Origin: Alicycliphilus denitrificans K601
GTDB taxonomy: Bacteria > Pseudomonadota > Gammaproteobacteria > Burkholderiales > Burkholderiaceae_C
Length of the DNA stretch: 64,000 nt
Assembly (NCBI RefSeq): GCF_000204645.1
Contig: NC_015422.1
Coordinates: forward strand, 3,303,001 to 3,367,000
Direction of reading: 5' to 3'
The notes beneath the pieces were generated by a model that made no database searches, was not told the DNA's origin, and saw nothing but the letters and a program-made list of their open reading frames with translations. Shown in pieces: positions 50,447-60,910 of the stretch; position 1 is the first letter of the stretch, and each line of letters opens with the position of its first letter. The translations under genes were made by a program, and so were the position numbers.

Positions 50447-51430
50447 ATGCAATGGATATCGCTCGCCGCCGCGGTCGGCCTGTGCGTGGCACAGGGCGCC
50501 GCCAGCGCCCAGGCCTGGCCGGCCAAGCCGGTCAAGATGATCATCCCGCTGGCTGCCGGCGGCGCCACGGACAAGGCCGCGCGCCTGGTGGCCCAGCGGC
50601 TCAGCGTTGCGCTGGGCCAGCAGGTCGTCGCGGAGAACGTCACCGGCGCCTCGGGCAGCATCGCGCTGCAGCGGCTTGCGCAGGCCGAGCCCGATGGCTA
50701 CACGCTGGGCGCCACGGCCAACAGCCTGCACACCATCGCGCCGCACATGGGCAAGCTGCCCTACGACGCTTTTTCGGCTTTCAGCTTCGTCGGCACCTAT
50801 GCCGCCTTCGACTACGTGCTGATCACCGCGCCGGATGCGCCCTACAAGAACGTCGCCGAGCTGGTCGAGCGCGCCCGCAAGAACCCCGGAACGGTCTCGT
50901 ACGGTTCCTCGGGCGTGGGCACCGGCAACCATCTGGCTGCGGCATTGTTCGGCCAGCTCGCACAGGCCGATCTCAACGGCATCCCCTACCGGGGCGGCAG
51001 CCCGGCCATCCTGGACGTGATGGCGGGCCGCACGGATTTCATGTTCGACGTGGTGGGCGGCGCCATCGCGCAGATCGAAGGAGGCAAGGTCAAGGCCCTA
51101 GGCGTCAGCGGCGTCAAGCGCCATGCGCTGCTGCCCGGCGTGCCGCCGATTGCCGACAGCGTGCCGGGCTACGAGTCGGGAGGCTGGTTCGCGCTGATCG
51201 GGCCGGCCCGGCTGCCGCCGGCCATCGTGCAACGGCTGAACACGGAACTCAACCGCATCCAGGCCTCGGCCGAATTCCGCGAGCAGCTCGCGGCACTCGG
51301 CTACGAGCCTTTGCCCGGGACGCCGGCAGATGTGGAAAAGCGCCTGAAGGCGGAAACCCTCAAGTGGGGCGAGGTGATAGGCAAGCTGCCGTGCACCGCC
51401 GTTCCCGAACGCTGCGCCACCACCCAATGA
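50447..51430 (+). CDS. Bug-family (TctC) periplasmic binding protein 4
   Basis: A 327-residue Bug protein. Signal peptide MQWISLAAAVGLCVAQGAASAQA; motifs KPVKMIIPLAAGGATDKAARLVAQRL, AENVTGASGSIALQRLAQAEPDGYTLG, LNGIPYRGGSPAILDVMAGRTDFMFD and LPGVPPIADSVPGYESGG. GIPYRGG replaces the common HVPYKG. It overlaps the next gene by ATGA and is thus tied to the thiolase-like enzyme. Confidence 0.9.
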   Translation: MQWISLAAAVGLCVAQGAASAQAWPAKPVKMIIPLAAGGATDKAARLVAQRLSVALGQQVVAENVTGASGSIALQRLAQAEPDGYTLGATANSLHTIAPHMGKLPYDAFSAFSFVGTYAAFDYVLITAPDAPYKNVAELVERARKNPGTVSYGSSGVGTGNHLAAALFGQLAQADLNGIPYRGGSPAILDVMAGRTDFMFDVVGGAIAQIEGGKVKALGVSGVKRHALLPGVPPIADSVPGYESGGWFALIGPARLPPAIVQRLNTELNRIQASAEFREQLAALGYEPLPGTPADVEKRLKAETLKWGEVIGKLPCTAVPERCATTQ

Positions 51431-52608
51431 ACGCCATGAATTTTCATCATCCCGCCTTCATCGTGGGCGCCTTCGAGCACCCGACGCGCCATGCGCCGGA
51501 CAAGTCGGTGGCGCAATTGCATGCCGAATGCGCGCGCGGCGCGCTGGCCGACGCCGGGCTGGGCATGGACGACGTGGACGGCTATTTCTGCGCCGCCGAT
51601 GCGCCAGGCGGCATCCCCGCCCTGATGGCCGACTACCTGAATCTGCGCCTGCGGCACATCGACGGCACGGAGTCCGGCGGCTGCTCGTACATCGCGCACG
51701 TAGGCCATGCCGCCACGGCCATCGCACAGGGCAGGTGCTCCGTGGCCCTCATCACGCTGGCCGGCAAGCCGCGCAGCAGCGGCCAGGCGACCGGCACCGA
51801 GATCCGCAAGATTCCCCCGGAGCGCCCCGCCGCGCCCTTCGAGCAGCCCTACGCATGGACGGTCGCCGGCCTGTACGGCATCCTGGCCAGCCGGCACATG
51901 TACGAATACGGCACGACGATGGAGCAGTTGGCCTGGGTCAAGGTCGCTGCGTCGCACCATGCCCAGCACAACCCCCATGCGCTGCTTCGCAAGGTATTCA
52001 CCACGGACGACGTGCTGGCCTCCCCCCTCGTGGCCGATCCGCTGCGGCGGCTGGATTGCTGCGTGATCACCGACGGCGGGGGCGCGCTGGTGATGGTCCA
52101 CCCCTCCATTGCGCGGTCGCTCAAGCGCCCCATGGTCGGCGTGCGCGGGTTCGCGGAAACCATCCGCACCAACGAGGCCGGGCGCCTCGACCTGCTGCAG
52201 ACCGGTGCCGCAGTCACCGGCCCGCGCGCCTTCGAGAACGCCCGCCTCACGCCCGCGGACGTGAAGTACGCCTCGGTCTACGACAACTTCACCATCATGG
52301 TGGCCATGCAGCTCGAAGACTTGGGCTTCTGCGCCAAGGGCGATGGCGGCCGCTTCGTCGCCGACGGCAACCTCATCTCTGGCGTTGGCAGGCTGCCCTG
52401 GAACACGGACGGCGGCGGCCTGTGCAACAACCACCCGCAGAACCGCGGCGGCATCACCAAGGTCATCGAGGCCGTGCGCCAGCTGCGCGGAGAAGCCCAT
52501 CCTGCCGTGCAGGTCCCGAACTGCGACATCGCCCTGACCAGCGGCCCGGGCCTCGTCATGGGCGCGGGCCATGCACACGCCACGGTATTGCTGGAGCGCC
52601 TGCAATGA
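51427..52608 (+). CDS. Thiolase-fold lipid-transfer-protein-like enzyme
   Basis: A 393-residue member of the thiolase superfamily, SCP2-thiolase/lipid-transfer branch. SGGCSYIAHVGHAATAIAQGRCSVALI is the region around the first thiolase Cys; GLCNNHPQNRGG replaces the usual His-containing loop and ALTSGPGLVMGAGHAHATVLL is the C-terminal part. With the coupled DUF35 protein it resembles the Ltp2/ChsH2-type pairs, which act as retro-aldolases on branched acyl-CoAs, as well as acetyl-acetyl-CoA thiolase-DUF35 complexes. C-C cleavage of a CoA ester is the safest statement. Start overlaps Bug 4, stop overlaps the DUF35 gene. Confidence 0.85.
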   Translation: MNAMNFHHPAFIVGAFEHPTRHAPDKSVAQLHAECARGALADAGLGMDDVDGYFCAADAPGGIPALMADYLNLRLRHIDGTESGGCSYIAHVGHAATAIAQGRCSVALITLAGKPRSSGQATGTEIRKIPPERPAAPFEQPYAWTVAGLYGILASRHMYEYGTTMEQLAWVKVAASHHAQHNPHALLRKVFTTDDVLASPLVADPLRRLDCCVITDGGGALVMVHPSIARSLKRPMVGVRGFAETIRTNEAGRLDLLQTGAAVTGPRAFENARLTPADVKYASVYDNFTIMVAMQLEDLGFCAKGDGGRFVADGNLISGVGRLPWNTDGGGLCNNHPQNRGGITKVIEAVRQLRGEAHPAVQVPNCDIALTSGPGLVMGAGHAHATVLLERLQ

Positions 52609-53003
52609 ACAACGCCCACGCCCTTGCCGGCGATCCCTATGTCGCCGCCTTTCCCGAAAACCTGCCCTTCTGGGAAGCCGCCGCGCGCGGCAGGCTCTTG
52701 CTGCCGCGCTGCGCCGACTGCGGGCAAGCCCATTGGCACCCGCGCGCCCATTGCCCCTACTGCCGCTCGGAGGCCGTGCGCTGGGAAGAGGCCAGCGGCA
52801 GGGGGACGATCCACGCCTGCACCGTCATCCGGCGCCCGGATTCCCACTGCGTGCTGGCCTATGTGCAGGTCGAGGAGGGTCCTTTGATGATGACCAACAT
52901 CATCGATGCGGCCCCGGAAGACCTGCATATCGGAATGGCCGTGCGATGCGATTTCCGCGCGACCGCCGAAGGCCGGCATGCGCCGGTCTTCCGGCCGGCA
53001 TGA
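52605..53003 (+). CDS. DUF35 OB-fold zinc-ribbon protein
   Basis: A 132-residue partner protein. The rubredoxin-like zinc ribbon has Cys36, Cys39, Cys50 and Cys53 (CADC...CPYC), followed by an OB fold (about 62-130: GRGTIHACTVIRRPDSHCVLAYVQVEEGPLMMTNI). DUF35 proteins bind beside thiolase-fold enzymes and carry or position acyl-CoA. Start overlaps the thiolase-like stop by ATGA, which supports an obligate pair. Confidence 0.92.
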   Translation: MNNAHALAGDPYVAAFPENLPFWEAAARGRLLLPRCADCGQAHWHPRAHCPYCRSEAVRWEEASGRGTIHACTVIRRPDSHCVLAYVQVEEGPLMMTNIIDAAPEDLHIGMAVRCDFRATAEGRHAPVFRPA

Positions 53004-53025
53004 ACCACAACGAAGGAGACGACCG

Positions 53026-54000
53026 ATGATTCCCCTTACGCGCCGCCGCCTGCTGCAAGCCATCGCCGCCGCAGGCACGATGCCCGCCCTCCATGCGGGC
53101 GCGCAAGCCACCTACCCCGGCAAGCCCATACGGCTGATCGTGCCCGCCGCGGCGGGCGGAGCCACCGACATCATCGGCCGCCTGGTCGCCCATCAGGCAA
53201 GCCTTGCCTGGCCGCAACCCATGGTCGTGGAAAACGTCGCGGGCGGCGGCGGCGTCATCGGAACGCAGGTCGTCGCGCGAGCCAGCGGGGACGGGCATAC
53301 CCTGCTCATGGGCGCCATCAACCACACCATCAATGCGAGCCTGGTCGGCAAGCTGCCCTACGACAGCGTGAAGGACTTCACCTTCATCTCGCACCTCGTC
53401 TCCATTCCCAACGTGCTCGTCGTGCACCCCTCGTTGCCCGTGACCACGCTGGCGGAGTTCATCCAGTACGCGCGAACGCACGATACGCTGGTGTTCGCCT
53501 CGTCCGGCAACGGCACGTCGCAGCACCTCTCCGCCGAAATGTTCCGCATGGCCACCGGCGTCAAGTACCAGCACGTCCCCTACAAGGGCGCGGCCCCCGC
53601 GACCAACGACCTGCTCGGCGGCCACGTCCACCTGATGTTCGACAACCTGCCCGCCGCGGCCCCCAACATCCGGGCCGGCAAGCTCCGCGCCTTGGCCGTC
53701 ACCAGCGCCCGGCGCAATGCCGCGTTTCCCGACCTGCCGGCCATTGCCGAAACCGTGCCCGGTTTCGACGTGCGCTCCTGGTTCGGCCTGATGGGCCCTG
53801 CGGGCATGCCCAGGCCCGTGGTGGACAAGCTGCATGCCGAGATGGTGCGGATCTTCACCCAGCCCGAAGTGCTGCGGCGCATCGCCGACATGGGGGCAGA
53901 GGCCCAGGTGACAGACCCCGCGGCGTTCAACGCCTATGTGCACCAGGAGATGGAGCGCTGGGCCAAGGTCGTCAAGGCATCGGGCGCCACGGTGCAGTAA
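53026..54000 (+). CDS. Bug-family (TctC) periplasmic binding protein 5
   Basis: A 324-residue Bug protein ending module B. Twin-arginine-like signal MIPLTRRRLLQAIAAAGTMPALHAGAQA; motifs KPIRLIVPAAAGGATDIIGRLVAHQ, VENVAGGGGVIGTQVVARA, YQHVPYKGAAPATNDLLGGHVHLMFD and FPDLPAIAETVPGFDVRS. It shares the PxAAGGATD loop with Bug 4, so those two may bind related ligands. GAAGGAG lies upstream of the ATG at 53026. Confidence 0.92.
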   Translation: MIPLTRRRLLQAIAAAGTMPALHAGAQATYPGKPIRLIVPAAAGGATDIIGRLVAHQASLAWPQPMVVENVAGGGGVIGTQVVARASGDGHTLLMGAINHTINASLVGKLPYDSVKDFTFISHLVSIPNVLVVHPSLPVTTLAEFIQYARTHDTLVFASSGNGTSQHLSAEMFRMATGVKYQHVPYKGAAPATNDLLGGHVHLMFDNLPAAAPNIRAGKLRALAVTSARRNAAFPDLPAIAETVPGFDVRSWFGLMGPAGMPRPVVDKLHAEMVRIFTQPEVLRRIADMGAEAQVTDPAAFNAYVHQEMERWAKVVKASGATVQ

Positions 54001-54015
54001 GGAATCCGTGGCTGC

Positions 54016-56400
<2,385 letters not shown>

Positions 56401-56492
56401 GTGCCTGGAAAACGCGAGGGAAAACGAAGCGCGGGAGTTTGCCATACGGCCCGGCGCACCCGTGGCGGCCGCCCCATAATCGAACGCCAGCC

Positions 56493-56897
56493 ATGTCCGC
56501 CCAGCCCTTTCCCATCCGCACCGAATGCCCGCCCGGCAGCTGCGTATGCGAACGCGACGCGCTCATGCGCGCGCCCGGCGGCGACGTGCGCATCCTGCGC
56601 TTGACGCGCGATGAGGAGAAGCGCCTGGTGCAGCGGCTGGAGAACCTCACGAGCCTGGCCGACCTGCGCCACATGGAGCAGCGCCTGTTCGAGCAGCTCG
56701 GCGTGCGCCTGTCCATCACCGCCAGCCCCCATGAAGTGCGCACGCTGCGCGGCATCGCCATCCTCGTGCACGCGCAGCCGGGCCTGTGCCGCAAGACGCG
56801 CAAGGCCATTCCCGAGGCCATCCGCAAAAGCATGGAGCGGCGGCCCGAGATCGCCTACGGCCTGCTCGACGAGGGCGGCCTGTTCGAGGGGATGTAG
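56493..56897 (+). CDS. Conserved unknown protein with CxxxxxCxC motif
   Basis: A 134-residue protein I cannot assign. The N-terminus has ECPPGSCVCERD, a Cys-rich loop, then a helical body with LTRDEEKRLVQRLENLTSLADLRHMEQRLFEQLGVRLSI and a basic CRKTRKAIPEAIRKSMERRPEIAYGLLDE. It may be a small nucleic-acid or cluster-binding protein, but nothing decides. The following DUF72 gene starts on the next base after its stop, so they are co-translated. Confidence 0.65.
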   Translation: MSAQPFPIRTECPPGSCVCERDALMRAPGGDVRILRLTRDEEKRLVQRLENLTSLADLRHMEQRLFEQLGVRLSITASPHEVRTLRGIAILVHAQPGLCRKTRKAIPEAIRKSMERRPEIAYGLLDEGGLFEGM

Positions 56898-57944
56898 GTG
56901 CAGGACGATCTGTTCGGCGGCCCGCCGCCGCCCTCGGCCCCGGCCGCGCCCGATAAAGCCCCCGCGCGCCGCACCGGCGTGCACCCCGCCACCTGGGGCG
57001 GCGACCTGCACGCCCTGGCCGCCAGGCTGCCGCCCCGGCTGCGCCTGGGCACCTCGTCGTGGAGCTACCCCGGCTGGCAGGGCCTGGTGTGGGAGAGTGC
57101 GCATTCCGAGCAGACACTGGCCAAAAAGGGCCTGCCCGTCTACGCCAGGCACCCGCTGCTGCGCACGGTGAGCATCGACCGCAGCTTCTACCGCCCCCTC
57201 ACGGCCAGCGACTACGCGCGCTACGCGGCCCAGGTGCCGGGGGATTTCCGCTTCGTCGTCAAGGCGCCCAGCCTGGTCGCCGACGCTCTCGTGCGCAGCG
57301 AGGATGGACGCGCGCGCGAGCCCAACCCGGCCTTCCTGAACCCGCAGCTGGCCGCGCAGGAGTTCGTGGCGCCCGCGCTCGAAGGACTGGGCGCACGCAC
57401 CGGCGCCCTGGTGTTCCAGTTGAGTCCCCTGCCCTGGCGCCTGCTCGACCGCCTGCCCGAGGTGCTGGAGCGCCTGCGCACCCTGCTGCAGGCCCAGCCG
57501 CCCCTGGGCCAGCCGGACGCCGTGCTGGCCGTGGAGGTGCGCGACCCCGAGTGGCTGGCGCCCGAACACATGGGGCACTTCGCCGACGTGCTCAGGAGCA
57601 GCGGCGCCACCTACTGCCTGGGCCTGCACGCGCGCCTGCCGCCGCTGGCCGAGCAACTGCCGCTCCTGCGCCTGCTGTGGCCCGGCCCGCTGGTATGCCG
57701 CTGGAACCTGCACCCCGTGCACGGCCCCCACGGCTACGAGGACGCGCAGAAGCTGTACGCCCCCTACGACCGCATCCACCACCCCGATCCGGACACCCAT
57801 GCGCTGCTCGCTCGCACGCTCGCCGGCGTGTGCGGGCGCGGGCAGAACGCCTACGTCACCATCAGCAACCATGCCGAGGGCTGCGCGCCGCTCACGGTGC
57901 GCCGGCTGGCCGAGCAGGTGGCCGCACTGGGCGCCGCCCAATAA
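56898..57944 (+). CDS. DUF72 protein
   Basis: A 348-residue TIM-barrel-like DUF72 protein (YecE family). LGTSSWSYPGWQGLVWE, SIDRSFYRPLTASDYARYAAQVPGDFRFVVKAP, FQLSPLP and AYVTISNHAEGCAPL are the family motifs. The last phrase replaces the usual YxFFNNHxxGxA. The function is unknown. The start is GTG at 56898, directly after the preceding stop; the N-terminal 40 residues are Pro/Ala-rich and extra to the family. Confidence 0.88.
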   Translation: MQDDLFGGPPPPSAPAAPDKAPARRTGVHPATWGGDLHALAARLPPRLRLGTSSWSYPGWQGLVWESAHSEQTLAKKGLPVYARHPLLRTVSIDRSFYRPLTASDYARYAAQVPGDFRFVVKAPSLVADALVRSEDGRAREPNPAFLNPQLAAQEFVAPALEGLGARTGALVFQLSPLPWRLLDRLPEVLERLRTLLQAQPPLGQPDAVLAVEVRDPEWLAPEHMGHFADVLRSSGATYCLGLHARLPPLAEQLPLLRLLWPGPLVCRWNLHPVHGPHGYEDAQKLYAPYDRIHHPDPDTHALLARTLAGVCGRGQNAYVTISNHAEGCAPLTVRRLAEQVAALGAAQ

Positions 57945-57946
57945 AA

Positions 57947-57967
57947 AAACCCGGCAATGCCGGGTTT
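57947..57967. terminator. Bidirectional terminator
   Basis: AAACCCGGC and GCCGGGTTT form a perfect 9-bp stem with a 3-base loop, flanked by A7 on the left and TTTC on the right. It serves the convergent DUF72 and OmpA-like genes. Confidence 0.85.
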
Positions 57968-57992
57968 CTCGTGCGCGCGTGGGAATGGGCCG

Positions 57993-58514
57993 TCAGGGCG
58001 CCAGCATCACCTCGACGCGGCGCGCCTCGGCATTGCTGCCGCTGCCCTGCGTGACTTCGGGCTTCTTGAGCTCCACCTTCTCTTCGGGAACGCCCAGCGC
58101 CTTGAGCGCGTCGCGCACGGCCAGGGCGCGCTGCTTGGAAAGCTCGGCGTTCACCGCGGCGTCGCCCGTCGCATCGTGAAAGCCCGAGACCACGGCCGTC
58201 TTGCCGCCTTCGAGCACGCCCTTGACCGCCTCGGCCAGCGCCTCGCTGGCGCCCGCGGCCAGGTCGGCCTTGCCGCTGGCGAAGAAGAACTTCACCACGC
58301 CGCCCTCGACCACCACGCTGGCAGCGTCTTCGGCCACCACTTCGACCGCTGTCGTCACCACGGCGGCGGCCGGCGCCTTGGCCGGCGCGTGCGCGATGCC
58401 GCGCTTGTAGACCACCACGCCCACGACGGTGGACACCACCAGGGCGATGAGGGCGAAGAGGAACCCGAGTGCGAAGCGCTGCTGGCTGTCGTCGTCGGAG
58501 CTGCTGAAGGACAT
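57993..58514 (-). CDS. OmpA-domain protein with N-terminal membrane anchor
   Basis: A 173-residue protein. One membrane helix FALGFLFALIALVVSTVVGVVVY anchors it in the inner membrane; after an Ala/Val-rich spacer, the OmpA-like domain (about 72-173) has FFFASGKADLAAGASEALAE, VVSGFHDATGDAAVNAELSKQRALAVRDALKALGV and ARRVEVMLAP. The peptidoglycan-binding Asp of the NxxLSxxRA-type motif is replaced (FHDATGDAAVN), so binding may be altered. No partner gene of a MotB or Tol type is adjacent. Confidence 0.85.
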   Translation of the reverse strand: MSFSSSDDDSQQRFALGFLFALIALVVSTVVGVVVYKRGIAHAPAKAPAAAVVTTAVEVVAEDAASVVVEGGVVKFFFASGKADLAAGASEALAEAVKGVLEGGKTAVVSGFHDATGDAAVNAELSKQRALAVRDALKALGVPEEKVELKKPEVTQGSGSNAEARRVEVMLAP

Positions 58515-58576
58515 GATGGAGACTCCCGTGAATAATCCGTGCGTTGGACAAAACCCGTCGATTGTAGAGTCTCGCC

Positions 58577-59170
58577 ATGCCTGCGCTTGCCGCCCCCCTG
58601 CGCGATCCCGCCCCCATGCTCGAACGCACGCTCGAAGAATGGGGCGGCGCGTGCGACCTGTGGATCTTCGGCTACGGCTCGCTGATCTGGCGCCCGGACT
58701 TCCCCTTCGCCGAGCGCCGCGCCGCCAAGGTGCACGGCTGGCACCGGGCGCTCAAGATGTGGAGCCGCGTGAACCGCGGCACGCCCGAATGCCCGGGCCT
58801 GGTGTTCGGCATGCTTTCGGGCGGAAGCTGCCGCGGCATGGTGTTCCGCGTGGAGCAGGCCCATGCCCGCCAGGTCATGGTCAACCTGTGGCAGCGCGAG
58901 ATGGTGCTGGGCGTGTACGACCCGCGCTGGCTCGACTGCCGCACCCCCGCCGGCCCGGTGCGCGCCCTGGCCTTCACCCTCTCGCGCAAGAGCCCCAGCC
59001 ACACGGGCGTGCTGGCCGACGAGGAATACCGGCGCATCTTCGCGCAGGCCAGCGGCATCTACGGCACCACGCGCGACTACGCCGAGGCCACCCACGCCGA
59101 GCTGCTGCGCCTGGGCATCCACGACCGGGCGCTGGCGCGCCTGCTGGCCCTGTCGCGGCCGCACGCTTGA
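58577..59170 (+). CDS. chaC: Gamma-glutamylcyclotransferase ChaC
   Basis: A 197-residue glutathione-specific gamma-glutamylcyclotransferase-like protein that releases 5-oxoproline and Cys-Gly from glutathione. The nucleotide-like motif [12 protein letters not shown] (30-41), the loop [18 protein letters not shown] and the catalytic Glu in the [24 protein letters not shown] region match ChaC. Its product is the presumed substrate of the pxp cluster at 17315-23531, though the two are 35 kb apart. Confidence 0.92.
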   Translation: MPALAAPLRDPAPMLERTLEEWGGACDLWIFGYGSLIWRPDFPFAERRAAKVHGWHRALKMWSRVNRGTPECPGLVFGMLSGGSCRGMVFRVEQAHARQVMVNLWQREMVLGVYDPRWLDCRTPAGPVRALAFTLSRKSPSHTGVLADEEYRRIFAQASGIYGTTRDYAEATHAELLRLGIHDRALARLLALSRPHA

Positions 59171-59186
59171 GGGGCACAATCGGCGC

Positions 59187-59840
59187 ATGAGCCACAGCCC
59201 CCTCTCCTCCTCCATCGCCGACCTGCGCAAGAGCTACGAGCGCGCCGAGCTCAGCGAAGACGCCTCCCACGCCGATCCGCTGCAGCAATTCGACCAATGG
59301 CTGCAGGAAGCCGTCGCCGCCCAGGTGCCCGAGCCCAACGCCATGACCGTGGCCACCGTGGGCAGCGACCTGCGCCCGAGCACGCGCGTGGTGCTCATCA
59401 AGGGCTACGACGCGCGCGGCATCGTCTGGTACACCAACTACGACAGCCGCAAGGGCCGCCAGCTCGCGGGCAATCCCTATGCCGCGCTGCAGTTCCACTG
59501 GGTGGAGCTCGAACGCGTGGTGCGCATCGAGGGCATCGTGGAGAAGGTCAGCGACGAGGAAAGCGACGCCTACTTCCACAGCCGCCCGCTCGACTCGCGC
59601 ATAGGCGCCTGGGCCAGCCCGCAGAGCCAGGTGATCGCCAGCCGCGGCGTGCTCGTGGCCAACGCCGCCAGGTACGGCGCGCAGTTTCTGCTCAAGCCCC
59701 CGCGCCCGCCGCACTGGGGCGGCTACCGCCTCAAGCCCGAGCAGTGGGAGTTCTGGCAGGGCCGCAAGAGCCGGCTGCACGACCGGCTGCGCTACCGGCT
59801 GGAAGGCGGCGCCTGGGTGCGCGAGCGCCTGGCCCCCTGA
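59187..59840 (+). CDS. pdxH: Pyridoxamine/pyridoxine 5'-phosphate oxidase
   Basis: FMN-dependent oxidation of PNP or PMP to PLP. The 217-residue protein has the standard motifs [76 protein letters not shown] and [24 protein letters not shown]. Length and start fit the family. It follows chaC by 16 bases and ends one base before the convergent AEC gene stop. Confidence 0.95.
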   Translation: MSHSPLSSSIADLRKSYERAELSEDASHADPLQQFDQWLQEAVAAQVPEPNAMTVATVGSDLRPSTRVVLIKGYDARGIVWYTNYDSRKGRQLAGNPYAALQFHWVELERVVRIEGIVEKVSDEESDAYFHSRPLDSRIGAWASPQSQVIASRGVLVANAARYGAQFLLKPPRPPHWGGYRLKPEQWEFWQGRKSRLHDRLRYRLEGGAWVRERLAP

Positions 59841-60779
59841 TCACATGAACAGCCGCGCCGCCGCGAGCGCCAGCGGCACGGTCGCCAGCGCCAGCGCCGT
59901 GGAGATGGCGATGGCCGACGACACCTCCTCCTGCATCACCCCGTAGCGCTGCGTGAAGTACAGCACGTTGGCGCCCACGGGCAGCGCAGACGCGGTGAAC
60001 ATCACCGCCACGGCCGGCCCCGAGAGGCCCAGCGCCCAGGCCAGCGCGGCCAGGGTTGAGGGCATGACAAGGTTCTTGATCGCCGCGATGCGCAGCGCGC
60101 CGCGCCAGTGCGCGCCGATGCGCGTGTGCGCCAGCGCGATGCCCACGAGCAGCAGCGCCATGGGCCCGAGCGCCGCGCCCAGCATCTGCAGCGGCTTGTC
60201 GACCACCTCGGGCAGCGGCAGGCCCGTCTGCGCGAACAGCAGGCCCGCGAGGATGGGCAGCGGCACCGGATGCACGATGCTGCCCCGCACCGCCTGCCAC
60301 ACCGTGCGCGCCATCGAATGCCCGTCATCGGCGCCCGCGCGCGCCTGCGCCAGCTCGAACACCAGCGTGGCGGCCGTGAGCAGCACCAGCGAATGCAGCG
60401 AGACCAGCGTGAACAGCGCCACCAGCCCCGCGGGGCCATAGACCAGGCTGATGAGCGGCACGCCGATCATCACCGTGTTGCTGAAGGTGTGCGCCAGCGC
60501 CCGCGCCGCCGTCGCCGTGGTGAACGGCGCCCAGGCCAGCGTGGCCCCGAACAGCAGCGCAGCCGATGCGAAATACAGCCCCACGGGCCGGAAGTCCAGC
60601 TCCTGCAGGTGCACCTGCCCCATGGTGCGAAAGAGCAGCGCGGGCGTGAGCAGCAGGAAGAGGATGTTGGACAGGTCCGGCACCGCCGCGGCGCGCACCC
60701 AGCCCACGCGGGCGATGAGATAGCCCGTGCCTATGCACAGGATGACGGGGACCAGCGGAACGAGGATGGAGGAGAGCAA
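59841..60779 (-). CDS. Auxin efflux carrier (AEC) family transporter
   Basis: A 312-residue, ten-helix membrane protein of the AEC/BART group, which includes MdcF malonate carriers. Motifs: VPVILCIGTGYLIARVGWV, NILFLLLTPALLFRTM, NTVMIGVPLISLVYGPAGL, and the C-terminal SGPAVAVMFTASALPVGANVLYFTQRYG. The substrate is probably an organic acid. No ATG is available at the right place; TTG at 60779 gives MLSSILVPLVPV and TTG at 60812 is the alternative, so the start is uncertain. Confidence 0.85.
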   Translation of the reverse strand: MLSSILVPLVPVILCIGTGYLIARVGWVRAAAVPDLSNILFLLLTPALLFRTMGQVHLQELDFRPVGLYFASAALLFGATLAWAPFTTATAARALAHTFSNTVMIGVPLISLVYGPAGLVALFTLVSLHSLVLLTAATLVFELAQARAGADDGHSMARTVWQAVRGSIVHPVPLPILAGLLFAQTGLPLPEVVDKPLQMLGAALGPMALLLVGIALAHTRIGAHWRGALRIAAIKNLVMPSTLAALAWALGLSGPAVAVMFTASALPVGANVLYFTQRYGVMQEEVSSAIAISTALALATVPLALAAARLFM

Positions 60780-60852
60780 GGCGCGTGAATGTCGGAAGGC
60801 AGCGGGCCGCAAGTGTAGGGCCAGGCGCCGCCGCCTGCCGGGCCGCTGCTTT

Positions 60853-60905
60853 TCATTCGATAGCTGCCAGCGCTTGCCAGCCGGGCGCTACAGGGAGATT
60901 TGACC
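60853..60905. repeat. Dispersed repeat copy near chrA
   Basis: Contains TTCATTCGATAGCTGCCAGC followed by GCTTGCCAGCCGGGCGCTAC. It lies in the 130-base gap between the AEC transporter gene and the end of chrA, both on the minus strand. Confidence 0.6.
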
Positions 60906-60910
60906 TTGAA

